64,000 bases of DNA from Geobacter sp. (GCA_003490025.1 DNJC01000116.1:1-64000); one strand, 5' to 3'. Positions 1 through 9,450 are shown, numbered from the stretch's first letter. Notes: generated from the letters alone by a model not told the origin. Made by a program: numbers and translations.

Positions 1-3000
1 ACTCGGCGACCAGGAAGGTCGCCTCCGGGGTCTCGACCGTCTCGATCCCGATCTCCACCTCCTGCACGCTCCGCTACTACGCGGTCGACGGCGGCTCGAA
101 CCCGAGCCAGCCCTCCTCGCAGCTCTACAGCTTCAACCTGGCCCCCTCGATCTCAGGCCTTCCGACGAAGGTGGCGCTGAGCGGAACCCCCTACGCCTTC
201 ACCCCGCAGGGGAGCGTCCCCTCGGGCGCCATAGCCTACACCATCGTCAACAAGCCGGTCTGGGCCAGCTTCAACGCCGGGACCGGCGCCCTCACCGGCA
301 CCCCGACCGCGTCCCAGGTCGGCACCTACGGCGGCATCGTGATCTCGGCCGTCGCCAACGGGCTCACCGCGCAGCTGCCGGAGTTCTCCATCACCGTCAC
401 GGCGGCGGCTCTCGGGAGCGCCACCACCTTCGTCGCCATCAACGGCGGGGCCTCCAGCGCCACCGGCAACAGCGTGGCCCTGAGCCTCGGCTGCAGCCTG
501 GGGGATAAGTGCAGCCAGATGCAGTTCTCCAACGACGACCTGATCTGGACCGCGCCGGAGCCCTTCGCCACCACGAAGAGCTGGATGGTCCCGTCGGAGG
601 ACGGCCTGAAGACCGTCTACGTGAAGTTCCTCGACGCGGCGGGAAATCCGAGCAACACCTACTTCAGCGGCATCATCCTCCTGGGCTCCACCTCCGATAC
701 CGGTTCCTACCTCTTCGACGGCAAGTGGGGCAACGAGTCGAACGCCGACGGGAAGTTCCTCCTTCCCGGCGCCGTGGCCTGGTCGAAAAGCGACGGAGCG
801 GTCTACGTGGCCGACGGACAGAACTGCCGGATCCAGAAGTTCGACTCCCAGCTCAACTTCGTCGCCAAGTGGGGCGGGTGCGGCCCGGGGGACGGCCAGT
901 TCCTGGGGCTAAACGGCGTCGCGACCGACAGCCTCGGCAACGTCTACGTCTCCGACGCCAAGAACAGGATCCAGAAGTTCGCCGCGGACGGCTCGTTCAT
1001 CACCAAGTGGTCCGGGACCGGCACCGCCGTCTCCATGGTGGCCATCGACCAGGACGACACGGTTTACACCACCGGCAACGGCTACGTGCAGGTCTTCGAC
1101 AGGAACGGCCAGTTCATCAGACAGTGGTCCGTGTACCAGGCGGGAAGCGGCCTCGCCGTCGACGCCTCCAAGAACGTCTACGTCCGGAGTTCCAACAGCG
1201 TCTGGCAGTACGACAACGCCGGGAGGTTCGTCCTTAGCTGGTCGATCCCCTACGGCTACAGCGCCGCCGGGCTCGGCAACCCGTCCGGCTTCGCCTTCAA
1301 CCCGTACGACAGCTCCATGGTGGTGGCCGACGCCCAGGCGCACCTGATCCGCTTCTACTCGCCTCCCGATACCGAGTCGGGGGACGCACCGACCCAGACC
1401 GCCACCTACGGCGGGTACGGCCCGGGTGCAGGCCAGTTGAACCGCCCGCAGTACGTGGCCTTCGACGACCAGGGGAACATGTTCATCGCGGACACCGGGA
1501 ACCAGAGGGTGCTGAAGCTGGCCCCCCCCTACAACGGCACCCCGATCAGCGTCGGAGCGGCCGACACCACGACGGGAGGGTTCAACATCCCCGTTTCCGT
1601 CTCCGTCGACCCCGCCGGCGGCAGCGTCTTCGTCGCCGACATGCAAAACGACCGGGTCCAGCAGTTCACCGCCGCCGGGACCTTCGTGAAGCAGTTCGGG
1701 AGCACGGGGACCGGCAGCACGGAGCTGCGGGTACCGCTGGGCGCGGTCCCCGACGGCCGCGGCAACCTCTACATACTCGACGGCGGCAACAACCGGGTGC
1801 AGAAGGTCTCCGTCGCCACCGGGGCCGTCCTGGCCAGCTTCGGGAGCGAACTCTCCTCCCCACGCAGGCTCGCCCTGGACCGCAGCGGCAACGTCTACGT
1901 CGCGCAGTACACGCAGATCACCAAGTACGATGCCAACGGCGCCTTCATCGCCACCTGGAGCAACTACATCGCCGCCACCAACAACTACTTCAGGGCCGGC
2001 GACATCGTGGTGGACAGCCACGGCGCCACGGACGTCGTCTGCGTCATGGACTTCTCCTACCGCCGCATCGTCAAGTACGACACGAGCGGCAACTACCTGG
2101 GCTCCGTCGCCGAAGGGATGCTGAGCAACATGCAGTCGCTCGGCGTGGACAACGGCGGCTACCTCTACCTTTTCGACAGCTCGGTAGGGGCCATCAACAA
2201 GTTCGACCCGCAGGGGAACCTGGTCACCGTCTGGGGCAAGAAGGCGGCGGTCCTGAACGGGAGCATGAGAAACGCCCTGGGGCTCGCCGTCGACTCCTAC
2301 GGGACCGTCTTCGTGGCCGATTCCTACAACAACCGGGTGCAGAGGTTCATCCCGGCCGCGATACCCAACGGCAGCGCGACCATCAACTCCGGCTCCTCCA
2401 CCACGATGAGCCGCGTCGTCGACCTCACCATCGCAGCCCAGAGCAACGTGGGGGTCCTGCAGTCGATGCGCTTTAGCAACGACAACATCGCCTGGAGCGC
2501 GTGGGAGCCGTACGCCGCCACCAAGAACGGCTGGCAGCTCCCGGACCGCGAGGGGACCAACTACGTCTACATCCAGCTCCGCAACTCCTACGGGACCATC
2601 TCCAAGACGATCAAGTGCTCCATCATGCTGAAGTACGAACTCTTCACCGTGGTGACCGCCCCGGTGGACAGCTACACGCCGGTGAGCGTGACACCTACGG
2701 CCGACGCCTCGATGCAGGTGACCTTCCAGTCGGTGATCTCCGCCACCGGGAACTCCGGCGTACAGGTCACCGCGGCCCTGACGCCTCCCGCTCCGCCGCA
2801 GGATCTCAAGGTGTACAACAGCCAGGTGTACGAGATCCAGATCCCGGGTATCACCTTCGGCGGCTCGGCCCAGGTCTGCCTCGCCTTCCGCCCCAGCGCC
2901 GTCTCCAACCCGGACAACATGAAGATCCTGCACTACGCGGAGGGCGCCTGGCAGGACATCACCACCAGCAGGACCTACGACCTCGACAACGACACCGGGA

Positions 3001-4220
3001 GGGTCTGCGGCCACACCGACTCCTTCTCGCCCTTCATGACCGGCGAGACGGTCACCGCGACGGACGGCGTCTGCGGCACCTCCGGCGGCGGGACCTTCGC
3101 CTCCATCCCGCTCGACTTCCTCTGCGCCCCCGGTGGTACCCCCTCCGCCGTCTCCGGGACCGGCCCCTGGAGCTGGAGCTGCGCCGGGACAAACGGCGGC
3201 AACCCCGCTTCCTGCTCGGCGCTGAAGCTCGCCTACCTGGAGCCGCCGGTGACCACCGCCTCCCCGGCCGCCGGCAGCTACTCGGGTAACGGGCTGCAGG
3301 TGACCCTCGCCACCACCAACAACGCGGTCATCTACTACACGACCGACGGCTCCACCCCGACCGCCTCCTCGGCCGTCTACGGCGCGCCAGTCTCGCTTTC
3401 CGGCAACGTGACGCTGAAGTACTTCGCCAAGGACGCGAGCAACAACACGGAGCAGGTGAAGAGTTCCGCGTACAGCATCACCTCCGCCACGCAGCCAAGC
3501 GGCAGCTTCGCGGGAACCAAGAGCGGCTCCACCTTCTCGATCCTGAGATCGGAAGGGGGCAAGGCCTTCTCCACCGTGGTGGCGAGCACCACCGGCACCA
3601 GCTACACCGACGCCTCGGCGCTGAAGCCCAACACCACCTACCAGTACGCGGTCACCTCCGACGCCGACCCGACCCGCACGCTGTTCATGTCCACCAGGAC
3701 ACCTCTCTACAACGGCTGGAACATCGTCGCCGTTCCGTACAGCGTCTCCGGCGTGGCGCCCGCGACCTTCTTCGCCTCCCCGGTCGGCCCCGTGTACCAG
3801 TGGGTGCCGAGCGGGACGACGACGGAGGGGAGCAATACGCCCAAGGGAAGCTACGTCACCGTGACCGGCCTCGCCTCCGGCCTCGGCTACTTCGTGAAGA
3901 CCACCAACGCCAGCACCATGATCTCCTACGAGGGGACCCCGGCGCCGGCCGGCACCACCGTGGTGCTGAAGCCGGGGTGGACCATGATCTCCAACCCGAC
4001 GGGGACGGTGAAGAGCAACATCGCCACCAACTGGCTCATCGACGGCGAGCAGCTCGCCGACGCCGTCACCGCCAGCACGATCGGCGGCGGCATCTACTGG
4101 TGGAACGGGACCACCTACGACTCGTGGTCCATCATCAACAACGATCCCCACATCGAGCCGTGGAAGGGGTACTGGTTGATCAACCTGGATGTCAACGACC
4201 ATACGCTGACCATCCAGTAG
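1..4220 (+). CDS. Giant NHL-repeat / Ig-fold surface protein, 5' end missing
   Basis: The frame is open from base 3 and the first in-frame start (GTG, base 171) lies inside a domain, so the gene begins left of the window; about 1,405 residues are visible. In order: a putative Ig/He_PIG fold (about bases 150-390); a module with FSNDDLIW (about 510-690); a beta-propeller of about ten NHL repeats (about 715-2355; ADTGNQRVLKL, ADMQNDRVQQF, ADSYNNRVQRF); a second FSNDNIAW module (about 2460-2630); a chitobiase C-terminal-like domain with YYTTDGSTPT (about 3240-3480); an fnIII-like stretch; and an unrecognised C-terminal region. Such proteins are normally exported and used in adhesion or matrix binding; that role is inferred. 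Its own C-terminus has no sorting signal. It leads the exosortase operon; the next gene starts 11 nt downstream. Confidence 0.85.
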   Translation, partial: SATRKVASGVSTVSIPISTSCTLRYYAVDGGSNPSQPSSQLYSFNLAPSISGLPTKVALSGTPYAFTPQGSVPSGAIAYTIVNKPVWASFNAGTGALTGTPTASQVGTYGGIVISAVANGLTAQLPEFSITVTAAALGSATTFVAINGGASSATGNSVALSLGCSLGDKCSQMQFSNDDLIWTAPEPFATTKSWMVPSEDGLKTVYVKFLDAAGNPSNTYFSGIILLGSTSDTGSYLFDGKWGNESNADGKFLLPGAVAWSKSDGAVYVADGQNCRIQKFDSQLNFVAKWGGCGPGDGQFLGLNGVATDSLGNVYVSDAKNRIQKFAADGSFITKWSGTGTAVSMVAIDQDDTVYTTGNGYVQVFDRNGQFIRQWSVYQAGSGLAVDASKNVYVRSSNSVWQYDNAGRFVLSWSIPYGYSAAGLGNPSGFAFNPYDSSMVVADAQAHLIRFYSPPDTESGDAPTQTATYGGYGPGAGQLNRPQYVAFDDQGNMFIADTGNQRVLKLAPPYNGTPISVGAADTTTGGFNIPVSVSVDPAGGSVFVADMQNDRVQQFTAAGTFVKQFGSTGTGSTELRVPLGAVPDGRGNLYILDGGNNRVQKVSVATGAVLASFGSELSSPRRLALDRSGNVYVAQYTQITKYDANGAFIATWSNYIAATNNYFRAGDIVVDSHGATDVVCVMDFSYRRIVKYDTSGNYLGSVAEGMLSNMQSLGVDNGGYLYLFDSSVGAINKFDPQGNLVTVWGKKAAVLNGSMRNALGLAVDSYGTVFVADSYNNRVQRFIPAAIPNGSATINSGSSTTMSRVVDLTIAAQSNVGVLQSMRFSNDNIAWSAWEPYAATKNGWQLPDREGTNYVYIQLRNSYGTISKTIKCSIMLKYELFTVVTAPVDSYTPVSVTPTADASMQVTFQSVISATGNSGVQVTAALTPPAPPQDLKVYNSQVYEIQIPGITFGGSAQVCLAFRPSAVSNPDNMKILHYAEGAWQDITTSRTYDLDNDTGRVCGHTDSFSPFMTGETVTATDGVCGTSGGGTFASIPLDFLCAPGGTPSAVSGTGPWSWSCAGTNGGNPASCSALKLAYLEPPVTTASPAAGSYSGNGLQVTLATTNNAVIYYTTDGSTPTASSAVYGAPVSLSGNVTLKYFAKDASNNTEQVKSSAYSITSATQPSGSFAGTKSGSTFSILRSEGGKAFSTVVASTTGTSYTDASALKPNTTYQYAVTSDADPTRTLFMSTRTPLYNGWNIVAVPYSVSGVAPATFFASPVGPVYQWVPSGTTTEGSNTPKGSYVTVTGLASGLGYFVKTTNASTMISYEGTPAPAGTTVVLKPGWTMISNPTGTVKSNIATNWLIDGEQLADAVTASTIGGGIYWWNGTTYDSWSIINNDPHIEPWKGYWLINLDVNDHTLTIQ

Positions 4221-4231
4221 TGGCGGCGCCG

Positions 4232-4744
4232 ATGAAACGGTACCTGGCGCTCGCAGCCCTTCTGGGGGCGTTTTCCGGGAGCGCGGTGTTCGGCTTCGCA
4301 CCGCTCTGCGCCACCGTCCGGGTCTCCAGCGGGAGCCTGTACGACTACGTGGTGCTGGGCGAGCACCCCAAGGCGACCGAAGGCTTCGACAACGCCTACG
4401 ACACCATCTCCCCCGGCAACCTGAACGCCGCCATGGGGGAGCCTTTCATAAGCGTCGTCGTCGCACACCCGGATTGGAAGCCGGCGATGAGGGAGCTGCG
4501 CGGCGACGTGCGGCTTCCGGGAAAAAGGGAGCAGTGGCGGGTGGCTGTGACTTCGAGCCTCCCCAAGGGAACCCCCTTGAAAGTCGCCCTGGCGGGGGAG
4601 GAGAGCACCCTTCCGGGCGGGGCGCGGCTGCTGCTCAGCCGAGACAGGAAGGAAACGGAGCTTTCGGGGAAAGGAGCCTACACCCTCCCCGCCCCCGGCC
4701 CCGGGACCACGACCACGATCTTCATAACGTTGGAACAACCATGA
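4232..4744 (+). CDS. Small exported protein, function unknown
   Basis: 170 residues. The N-terminus (MKRYLALAALLGAFSGSAVFG) is a clear signal peptide, so the protein is exported. The mature part contains VRVSSGSLYDYVVLGEHPKA and a beta-rich, Pro/Gly-rich C-terminal half; I recognise no family. It starts 11 nt after the giant NHL protein and ends 16 nt before the 67-residue sorting substrate, so it is almost certainly co-transcribed with both. A role with the surface protein or its sorting is inference from position only. Confidence 0.75.
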   Translation: MKRYLALAALLGAFSGSAVFGFAPLCATVRVSSGSLYDYVVLGEHPKATEGFDNAYDTISPGNLNAAMGEPFISVVVAHPDWKPAMRELRGDVRLPGKREQWRVAVTSSLPKGTPLKVALAGEESTLPGGARLLLSRDRKETELSGKGAYTLPAPGPGTTTTIFITLEQP

Positions 4745-4760
4745 ATATCAGGAGAAAGAA

Positions 4761-4964
4761 ATGAAAAGCGGATTGAAACGCGGAGCAGTGGCACTCATCC
4801 TCGCCGCACTCCCCATCCTGTGCCTGTCGGATGCCGGCTGGGCCAACCCGCCGAACCCCCCCGGCTACGGCGCCACCCCTTCCGTGCCGGTAGGGGGCCC
4901 CGGCGTTACCGTTGCGACGACGCTGGCGATAGCCCTCTATGGCATCTGGAAATCCCGCAAGTAG
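4761..4964 (+). CDS. 67-residue exported protein with exosortase-type C-terminal sorting signal
   Basis: The protein has an N-terminal signal peptide (LILAALPILCLSDAGWA), a short Pro/Gly-rich middle (NPPNPPGYGATPSVPVGGPG), one hydrophobic helix (VTVATTLAIALYGIW) and a basic tail KSRK. A short motif, a helix and Arg/Lys at the extreme C-terminus form the tripartite pattern of exosortase/archaeosortase substrates. The SD AGGAG sits just before the ATG. Its end overlaps the start of the exosortase gene by 26 nt. After processing only about 25 residues would remain, so it may be a tiny anchored peptide or a dedicated partner rather than a bulk surface protein. The motif around GGPG is not one of the classic PEP-CTERM forms I can name. 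Confidence 0.7.
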   Translation: MKSGLKRGAVALILAALPILCLSDAGWANPPNPPGYGATPSVPVGGPGVTVATTLAIALYGIWKSRK

Positions 4965-5946
4965 CGCCCCCCGGGCGCCGACGACGCCGGGGCTTTCCTA
5001 CGCGGTGCAGTTCCTCCTCGCGGCGACGCTGGTGGCGGGAATCTGCGCCCGGTGGAGCGTCGTCGTCTCCGATCTCGCGCTGAAGGTCACCCTGGCGGAC
5101 ACGCGGGCGCTCGGCCGCCTCCTCGGGCTCACCCTGGGGGGAAGCGGCGATATCCTGAGCGTGAACGGCTTCGCCATGCGGATCATCTTCGAGTGCACCG
5201 CGCTGCAGTACGTCCTGATCCTCGCCCTCGCCATGCTCCTCTACACCGGTCACGGCATCGGCTACCGGCTCTTCGGGGTGGTCGTCGCCTGCGTCGCCAT
5301 CCTCGCCGCCAACGCGCTGCGCCTGATCGTCACCGGAATGATCGGCTCCGTCTCGGAAGCGGGCTTCCACTTCGTGCACGAATACCTCTGGGTGGCCCTC
5401 TTCGCCCTGCTGGTCTTCGGCATCTGGAAGGTCTGGGCCGACGGCAGGTTCAGGGTGGGGAGAAAGGCGTGGCTTAGGAGCGGCCAGGTGCTCGCCTGCA
5501 GCGGCCTGGTCTTCATGCTCCTCTTCGCCTGCAAGGATTTCCACTACCGGGCGCTGGCGGCGCTCGCCACGCCGCTTTTCCAACTCCTTCTGGCAGATCC
5601 CGAGGCGCAGGTGACCTGGAACGGGATGCTGCAGTTCAGCCAGGGGGGAATGAAGGTGAAGATAGGGAACTACTTCGAACTCGCCAATCTGGCGGTCTAC
5701 CTGGGGCTCGTGCTCCCGAGGATGGGGGAAGGGGGGAAGATGCGCTGCGCCGCCCTGGTGGGGCTGCTGCTTCTGGTGGTCACCTACGCGGAGTTCATCG
5801 CGATACTGGGGACTAACTGCCTGAGGCACGCGGAGAGGGCGGCGCTGTACCAGGGGACCGGGACGGGGGTGCTCCTGGCCCTCCCGATGGCGGTGTACTG
5901 GATGGTGCTGCGTCTTTCGGAGGAAAAAGGGGGAGGGCGGGCTTAG
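4939..5946 (+). CDS. Exosortase/archaeosortase family membrane transpeptidase
   Basis: 335 residues with about eight hydrophobic segments. The family's catalytic residues can be placed: Cys86 in IIFECTALQY, Arg128 in AANALRLIVTG and His147 in FHFVHEYLW, in the usual order and spacing. Exosortases cleave C-terminal sorting signals at the inner membrane and pass proteins to an outer-surface anchor, often exopolysaccharide or lipid. The likely client is the adjacent 67-residue protein, whose 3' end overlaps this start. The chosen ATG at 4939 has a weak SD; a GTG at codon 23 is an alternative start. The C-terminal half (from about residue 170) has more membrane segments than minimal exosortases. 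It converges with the minus-strand gene at 5943, sharing bases at the stop codons. Confidence 0.85.
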   Translation: MASGNPASSAPRAPTTPGLSYAVQFLLAATLVAGICARWSVVVSDLALKVTLADTRALGRLLGLTLGGSGDILSVNGFAMRIIFECTALQYVLILALAMLLYTGHGIGYRLFGVVVACVAILAANALRLIVTGMIGSVSEAGFHFVHEYLWVALFALLVFGIWKVWADGRFRVGRKAWLRSGQVLACSGLVFMLLFACKDFHYRALAALATPLFQLLLADPEAQVTWNGMLQFSQGGMKVKIGNYFELANLAVYLGLVLPRMGEGGKMRCAALVGLLLLVVTYAEFIAILGTNCLRHAERAALYQGTGTGVLLALPMAVYWMVLRLSEEKGGGRA

Positions 5947-6797
5947 GGCAGCTTCAGCCCCAGCGACCGCAGCACGCTTTCGTTGTTGTGCTGCTGCACC
6001 TTCCTGGGATCCAGCACCGGGACCTTGCGCGAGGTTCCCCCCCTGAGCAGGGAGAGCGCCAGTTCGCCCGCCTGCACCCCCATGTCGAGGGGGTCGATGT
6101 CGAGGGCGGCGGCCGCCCCCTCTCTCAGGTACTCGCAGGTGAAGGTGACCGTCGGGACGTTGTGCGCCATAGAGAAGAGCAAAAACGCCTCCAGGTTCAC
6201 CGTGGTGACCACGGTGCTGTCCGGCAGCATCCAGAGGGCGTCCACGCTCTCCTTCATCATTTCCAGCTTCGACTGAAGCTCGCGCGGGTCGTGCACCGGC
6301 TCGGCCACGAGCTTCAACCCCCGCTGCCTCGACTCGGCCAGCGCCCTCTTCAGGTAAAGCCCCGTCTTCTTCGGGTTGTAGAGAACGCCCACCCGCCCCG
6401 CCCCCAGCGCATCGAACAGCCTGAAGTACTGCTCCGGCGCGACCGTCATGGCCACCCCTCCCACGTTGCCCGGGGAGTGCTTCCCGAGGTTCAGGGAGAG
6501 CGCCAGCATGGAGACGACCGGTACCTCGCGCACCTTCCTGCACGCCTCCAGCGCCTTGTCCCCCACCGCCAGGACCAGGCGGGGACGCTCCTCCCTGACC
6601 ATCCGCTGTACGTCGATCTCGGCGAAATCGGTCATCACCAGGGTCTGCTCGGTGAGCTTGCAGGTCGACCGGAAACCCCGCAGCGCCTTTTCGTAGGCCT
6701 GACTGCGGCTCGACTGCAGGACCAGTATCTCGGCTCCCCAGGCGGGGGCCTGCAGGGCCATGATAACGGCCATTATGAGCAGGGAGAGGTAGCGCAT
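5943..6797 (-). CDS. Periplasmic ABC-type substrate-binding protein (PF04392-like)
   Basis: 284 residues with a signal peptide (MRYLSLLIMAVIMALQAPAWG). The fold is the two-lobed periplasmic binding type of the DUF534/ABC_sub_bind family (VLAVGDKALEACRKV; VGVLYNPKKTGLYLK; ALWMLPDSTVVT). No permease or ATPase gene lies nearby. Its ATG overlaps the TGA of the TonB-dependent receptor (TGATG), so the two are translationally coupled. The pair probably handles one substrate, taken across the outer membrane and bound in the periplasm, or this protein acts as a sensor. The substrate cannot be read from sequence. Confidence 0.8.
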   Translation of the reverse strand: MRYLSLLIMAVIMALQAPAWGAEILVLQSSRSQAYEKALRGFRSTCKLTEQTLVMTDFAEIDVQRMVREERPRLVLAVGDKALEACRKVREVPVVSMLALSLNLGKHSPGNVGGVAMTVAPEQYFRLFDALGAGRVGVLYNPKKTGLYLKRALAESRQRGLKLVAEPVHDPRELQSKLEMMKESVDALWMLPDSTVVTTVNLEAFLLFSMAHNVPTVTFTCEYLREGAAAALDIDPLDMGVQAGELALSLLRGGTSRKVPVLDPRKVQQHNNESVLRSLGLKLP

Positions 6798-8674
6798 CAG
6801 AAGCGGAACCTCCCGCCCAGCTCGACCCAGCGCGGTGCGTTGGGGCGGAAGTCGTACTGGTAGAGCTTGCCGTCGAAGATGTTGCGGACCGAGAAGAAGA
6901 GTTCCGGCGCATTATCCGAGCGGGGGAGAAGCTTCTGGGTGACATGGAGGTCCCAGAGCATCGCCTGTCCCTTGGCGCCGGGAGTGGTCAGGTACCAGTC
7001 GGAGTAGTTCCCGGTTACGAGTGCGGTGAGGCCGAGATCGGGGTTGTCGTAGTTGAGGCCGACCTTCACCGCCTGCCGGGGGCCGCTCTCGCTGCTGGAG
7101 AGCTTCTCGTGGGTGCGCCTGTCGCGAGAGTCGGTGAAGGTGAAGGCGCCGGTCAGTGAGAAGCGGTAGATCGGGGAGGTGCGGACCTCGAAGTCGAAGC
7201 CGTGCCTGGTCTCTTGCGCCTTGTAGATCATCCCGGTCTGGTAGTCCAGGTTCTGGACGTCCCATATGTTGTTGTAGTACAGCGTCCCCTTGAGCCAGAG
7301 GTAGGGGATCCCGGTGCTCTCGAATCCCCCCTGCACGGTCCGCACCTGCTGCAGTTCGCGCTGCACCTCCCCGTTTTGCGACCCGAAATAGGTGATCATC
7401 GGCATGCTGTAGCCTCGGGCGGCATAGCCCCGCAAAAGGGTGCTGCCGGTGAGGCGGAAGGTCGCTCCCAGCGTGTAGCTGGCAGGGTCCTCCAGGAGGT
7501 TCAGGTCGTCCAGCCGGATGCCGGGGAGGATGGAGAGCCTGCCGAGGGTCCAGGTGCCGTTCAGGTAGGCGCAGCGGCGTTCCAGTGAGATGTCGGTGTT
7601 GGTCTGCGGCAACCTGCGGACGAACTCGCGCTGCCGGAGGTCGGTGTGCTCGAACTCCACACCTCCCTTCACCCCGTTTTGCGCGTCCCCCCAGTTGAGC
7701 GCGGCGCCCCCCCCCTGGTATGCCTCCCGCAAGACGTAGTCCATGAAGAGCTGCTGCTGCGCCAGCAGGTAACGCTTGTCCAGGGCGTCCCTGGTCCCCC
7801 CCCGGCCGTTCAGCTCCAGTCCGAGACGCTCCGCGAGTGGGTATTGCACCGAGAGCGAGCCGTTGAGGTACCGGACCGTGGCGGTCTGGGAGAAGTTGAA
7901 GGCGGTCGACTCCTGGATCCCCGCGTCGTTGTGCCTCGTGTCGATGCCGAGGGCGATCTTGCCGCCGTTGGGGAGGTCGTAGGTGAGCTTGCCGAAACCG
8001 TGTCTCAGGTAGACGTCGTTGCCGCGGACCAGACCGTCGGAGCGGAGGGCTCCACCGGTGAGGTAGTAGCCCAGGCGTTCCACCGTGCCGCTCGCTTCGG
8101 CGCGCAGGTCGCTGGTCGAGTCCTTGCCGGTGGAGGCCGAGACGAGGCCGGTCGCCCGCCTGTCGGGGGAGGGGCTCTTGGTGATGATGTTGATCACCCC
8201 CCCCAGCGCGGAGCCCCAGGCGGCGGAGGCCGCACCCTTGATCACCTCGATCCGCTCGACCATCTGCGCCGGGATGCTCCCGATGTGCGCCAGGTTGTCC
8301 GCGCCGAGGAAGTTCTGCGGCACCCCGTCTATCTGCACCAGGATGTGCCGGTTGTTGGCCCCCAGCACGTTGTACAGCACTATGCCGCCCGGGGTCTGCA
8401 AAGCGTCCACCTGTACCCCGGGCACCGTGTTGAGGACGTCGGCGACCGTGTGGGCGTTGAGGCGGGCTATCTCTTCGGAGGTGACTACGGTGACGTTTTC
8501 GGCGATGGTCGACGCGGGGCGGGGGAAGCGCGAAACGGCCCCCTCCTCGTAGCTGGAGAGGCCGAGGGAACGGGTGACCTCGTCCCGATCCTCCCCGAGG
8601 GCCGGGACGGCGAAGAGCGCCAGCAGGAGCGCGGCGGCAATCGGGAACTGTATGTGGATAGATCTTGTGGCCAA
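6797..8674 (-). CDS. TonB-dependent outer-membrane receptor
   Basis: 625 residues: a signal peptide (AALLLALFAVPALG), a plug domain at about residues 50-165 (VVTSEEIARLNAHTVADVL; VLVQIDGVPQ-like; IEVIKGAASAAWGSALGGVI), then a 22-strand barrel ending in Phe (VELGGRFRF), the outer-membrane insertion signal. TonB receptors import siderophores, cobalamin, heme or metals using TonB energy; the substrate is not evident here. The start is TTG at 8674: the frame closes upstream at a TAG and no ATG gives a signal peptide. A sigma-70-like promoter lies about 80-105 bp upstream. The coupled downstream gene is a periplasmic binding protein. Confidence 0.88.
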   Translation of the reverse strand: MATRSIHIQFPIAAALLLALFAVPALGEDRDEVTRSLGLSSYEEGAVSRFPRPASTIAENVTVVTSEEIARLNAHTVADVLNTVPGVQVDALQTPGGIVLYNVLGANNRHILVQIDGVPQNFLGADNLAHIGSIPAQMVERIEVIKGAASAAWGSALGGVINIITKSPSPDRRATGLVSASTGKDSTSDLRAEASGTVERLGYYLTGGALRSDGLVRGNDVYLRHGFGKLTYDLPNGGKIALGIDTRHNDAGIQESTAFNFSQTATVRYLNGSLSVQYPLAERLGLELNGRGGTRDALDKRYLLAQQQLFMDYVLREAYQGGGAALNWGDAQNGVKGGVEFEHTDLRQREFVRRLPQTNTDISLERRCAYLNGTWTLGRLSILPGIRLDDLNLLEDPASYTLGATFRLTGSTLLRGYAARGYSMPMITYFGSQNGEVQRELQQVRTVQGGFESTGIPYLWLKGTLYYNNIWDVQNLDYQTGMIYKAQETRHGFDFEVRTSPIYRFSLTGAFTFTDSRDRRTHEKLSSSESGPRQAVKVGLNYDNPDLGLTALVTGNYSDWYLTTPGAKGQAMLWDLHVTQKLLPRSDNAPELFFSVRNIFDGKLYQYDFRPNAPRWVELGGRFRF

Positions 8675-9092
8675 AAATGGTGCCTATAAGCAACAAAAAA
8701 TACAAGTTTCTGCATGAAAAACAGGGAATATAGCCGGAAAATACAAGTAATTGTCCTACCAGTTTGCGGCATTTCTGTCAAAGGTTTTTCCATTATTCCT
8801 TATTAAGCAAGTAGTGGTATCACAGTGTAATACTTCGTGTAAACCGCGTCCTCCATGTACGTACTATATATTTGGCTACTGTGCCACAACGCCTCCTTGT
8901 GAGTAGCGTGACGGAGTGTTGTCAATGCTGAGACAGTGTTTCATGCCAGCGGCATGCTTTAAAGGCAATGAAGAAACTGTACGATCCGGCCGGTGGAGTT
9001 CATCAAGGAAAAGCGCGGGGGGAGGATCTACTGGACTGGATGAGAAACGGTGGGGGCCTCGGTGTCGGTGCCGATAACCCGGGAGGAGCTGG
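8675..9092. promoter_or_regulatory. Intergenic region with promoter of the TonB receptor operon
   Basis: No gene supported here. On the minus strand TTGACA (8776-8781) and TAGGAC (8753-8758) are separated by 17 bp, a plausible sigma-70 promoter for the receptor. The sequence AAATACAAGT occurs twice (about 8697 and 8739), and CATGCC-AGCG-GGCATG-type symmetry lies near 8943-8957. I see no known riboswitch. The DNA is clearly more AT-rich than its neighbours. Confidence 0.5.
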
Positions 9093-9350
9093 TCACTCCA
9101 TCATCTTCCTGATCATGCCGGCGAGGGTCCTTGCCTCGTCGCAATCGGAGTTGCAGGCATCAAGCTCCATGCCGCACCTGGTTTCCTCGGCGTCTTTCGC
9201 CTTCGACGCCTCGGTCGGGACTTCAGCCCTGCACGCGGCGAACTCGGTGGCGCACTTCGCCTTGCAGACCTCGAGTTCCTCGTCGGGAGTCCGCGCACCC
9301 AGAAGAAAAGGTGCCTGTAACAGCATCAAGATGCAGATCGCCTTGCGCAC
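9093..9350 (-). CDS. Small secreted protein with mirrored Cys pattern
   Basis: 85 residues. The start is GTG at 9350, because AGGAGG lies 6 nt upstream of it; a longer frame back to TTG 9365 would place that SD inside the gene. An N-terminal hydrophobic signal (AICILMLLQAPFLLGA) is followed by a helical, charged mature chain with six cysteines in mirrored spacing: C-x3-C-x6-C in the first half and C-x6-C-x3-C in the second. Such paired C-x3-C segments are typical of disulfide-stapled alpha-hairpins. I recognise no family. It lies downstream of the big cytochrome operon but separated by a terminator and a palindromic repeat. The periplasmic location is inferred. Confidence 0.65.
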   Translation of the reverse strand: MRKAICILMLLQAPFLLGARTPDEELEVCKAKCATEFAACRAEVPTEASKAKDAEETRCGMELDACNSDCDEARTLAGMIRKMME

Positions 9351-9450
9351 GTGCTCCCTCCTCAACCTGTCGGCCGCCGCGGTGCGAAGGCGACATGGGT
9401 CGCTAAAGCGTTTATCATAGTTTCCCCCCCGTGCTCAAGCCTTATCTAAT

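Noticed and set aside
909..4301. Long minus-strand open frame opposite the NHL protein
   Set aside because: Arg/Gly/Val-rich shadow frame of a GC-rich gene, without domain, SD or signal; the plus-strand frame has clear NHL repeats. The same applies to the other long antisense frames in this window.
8968..9420. Plus-strand open frame over the Cys-rich small gene
   Set aside because: No SD, low-complexity translation, and it is antisense to a gene with a good SD and signal peptide.
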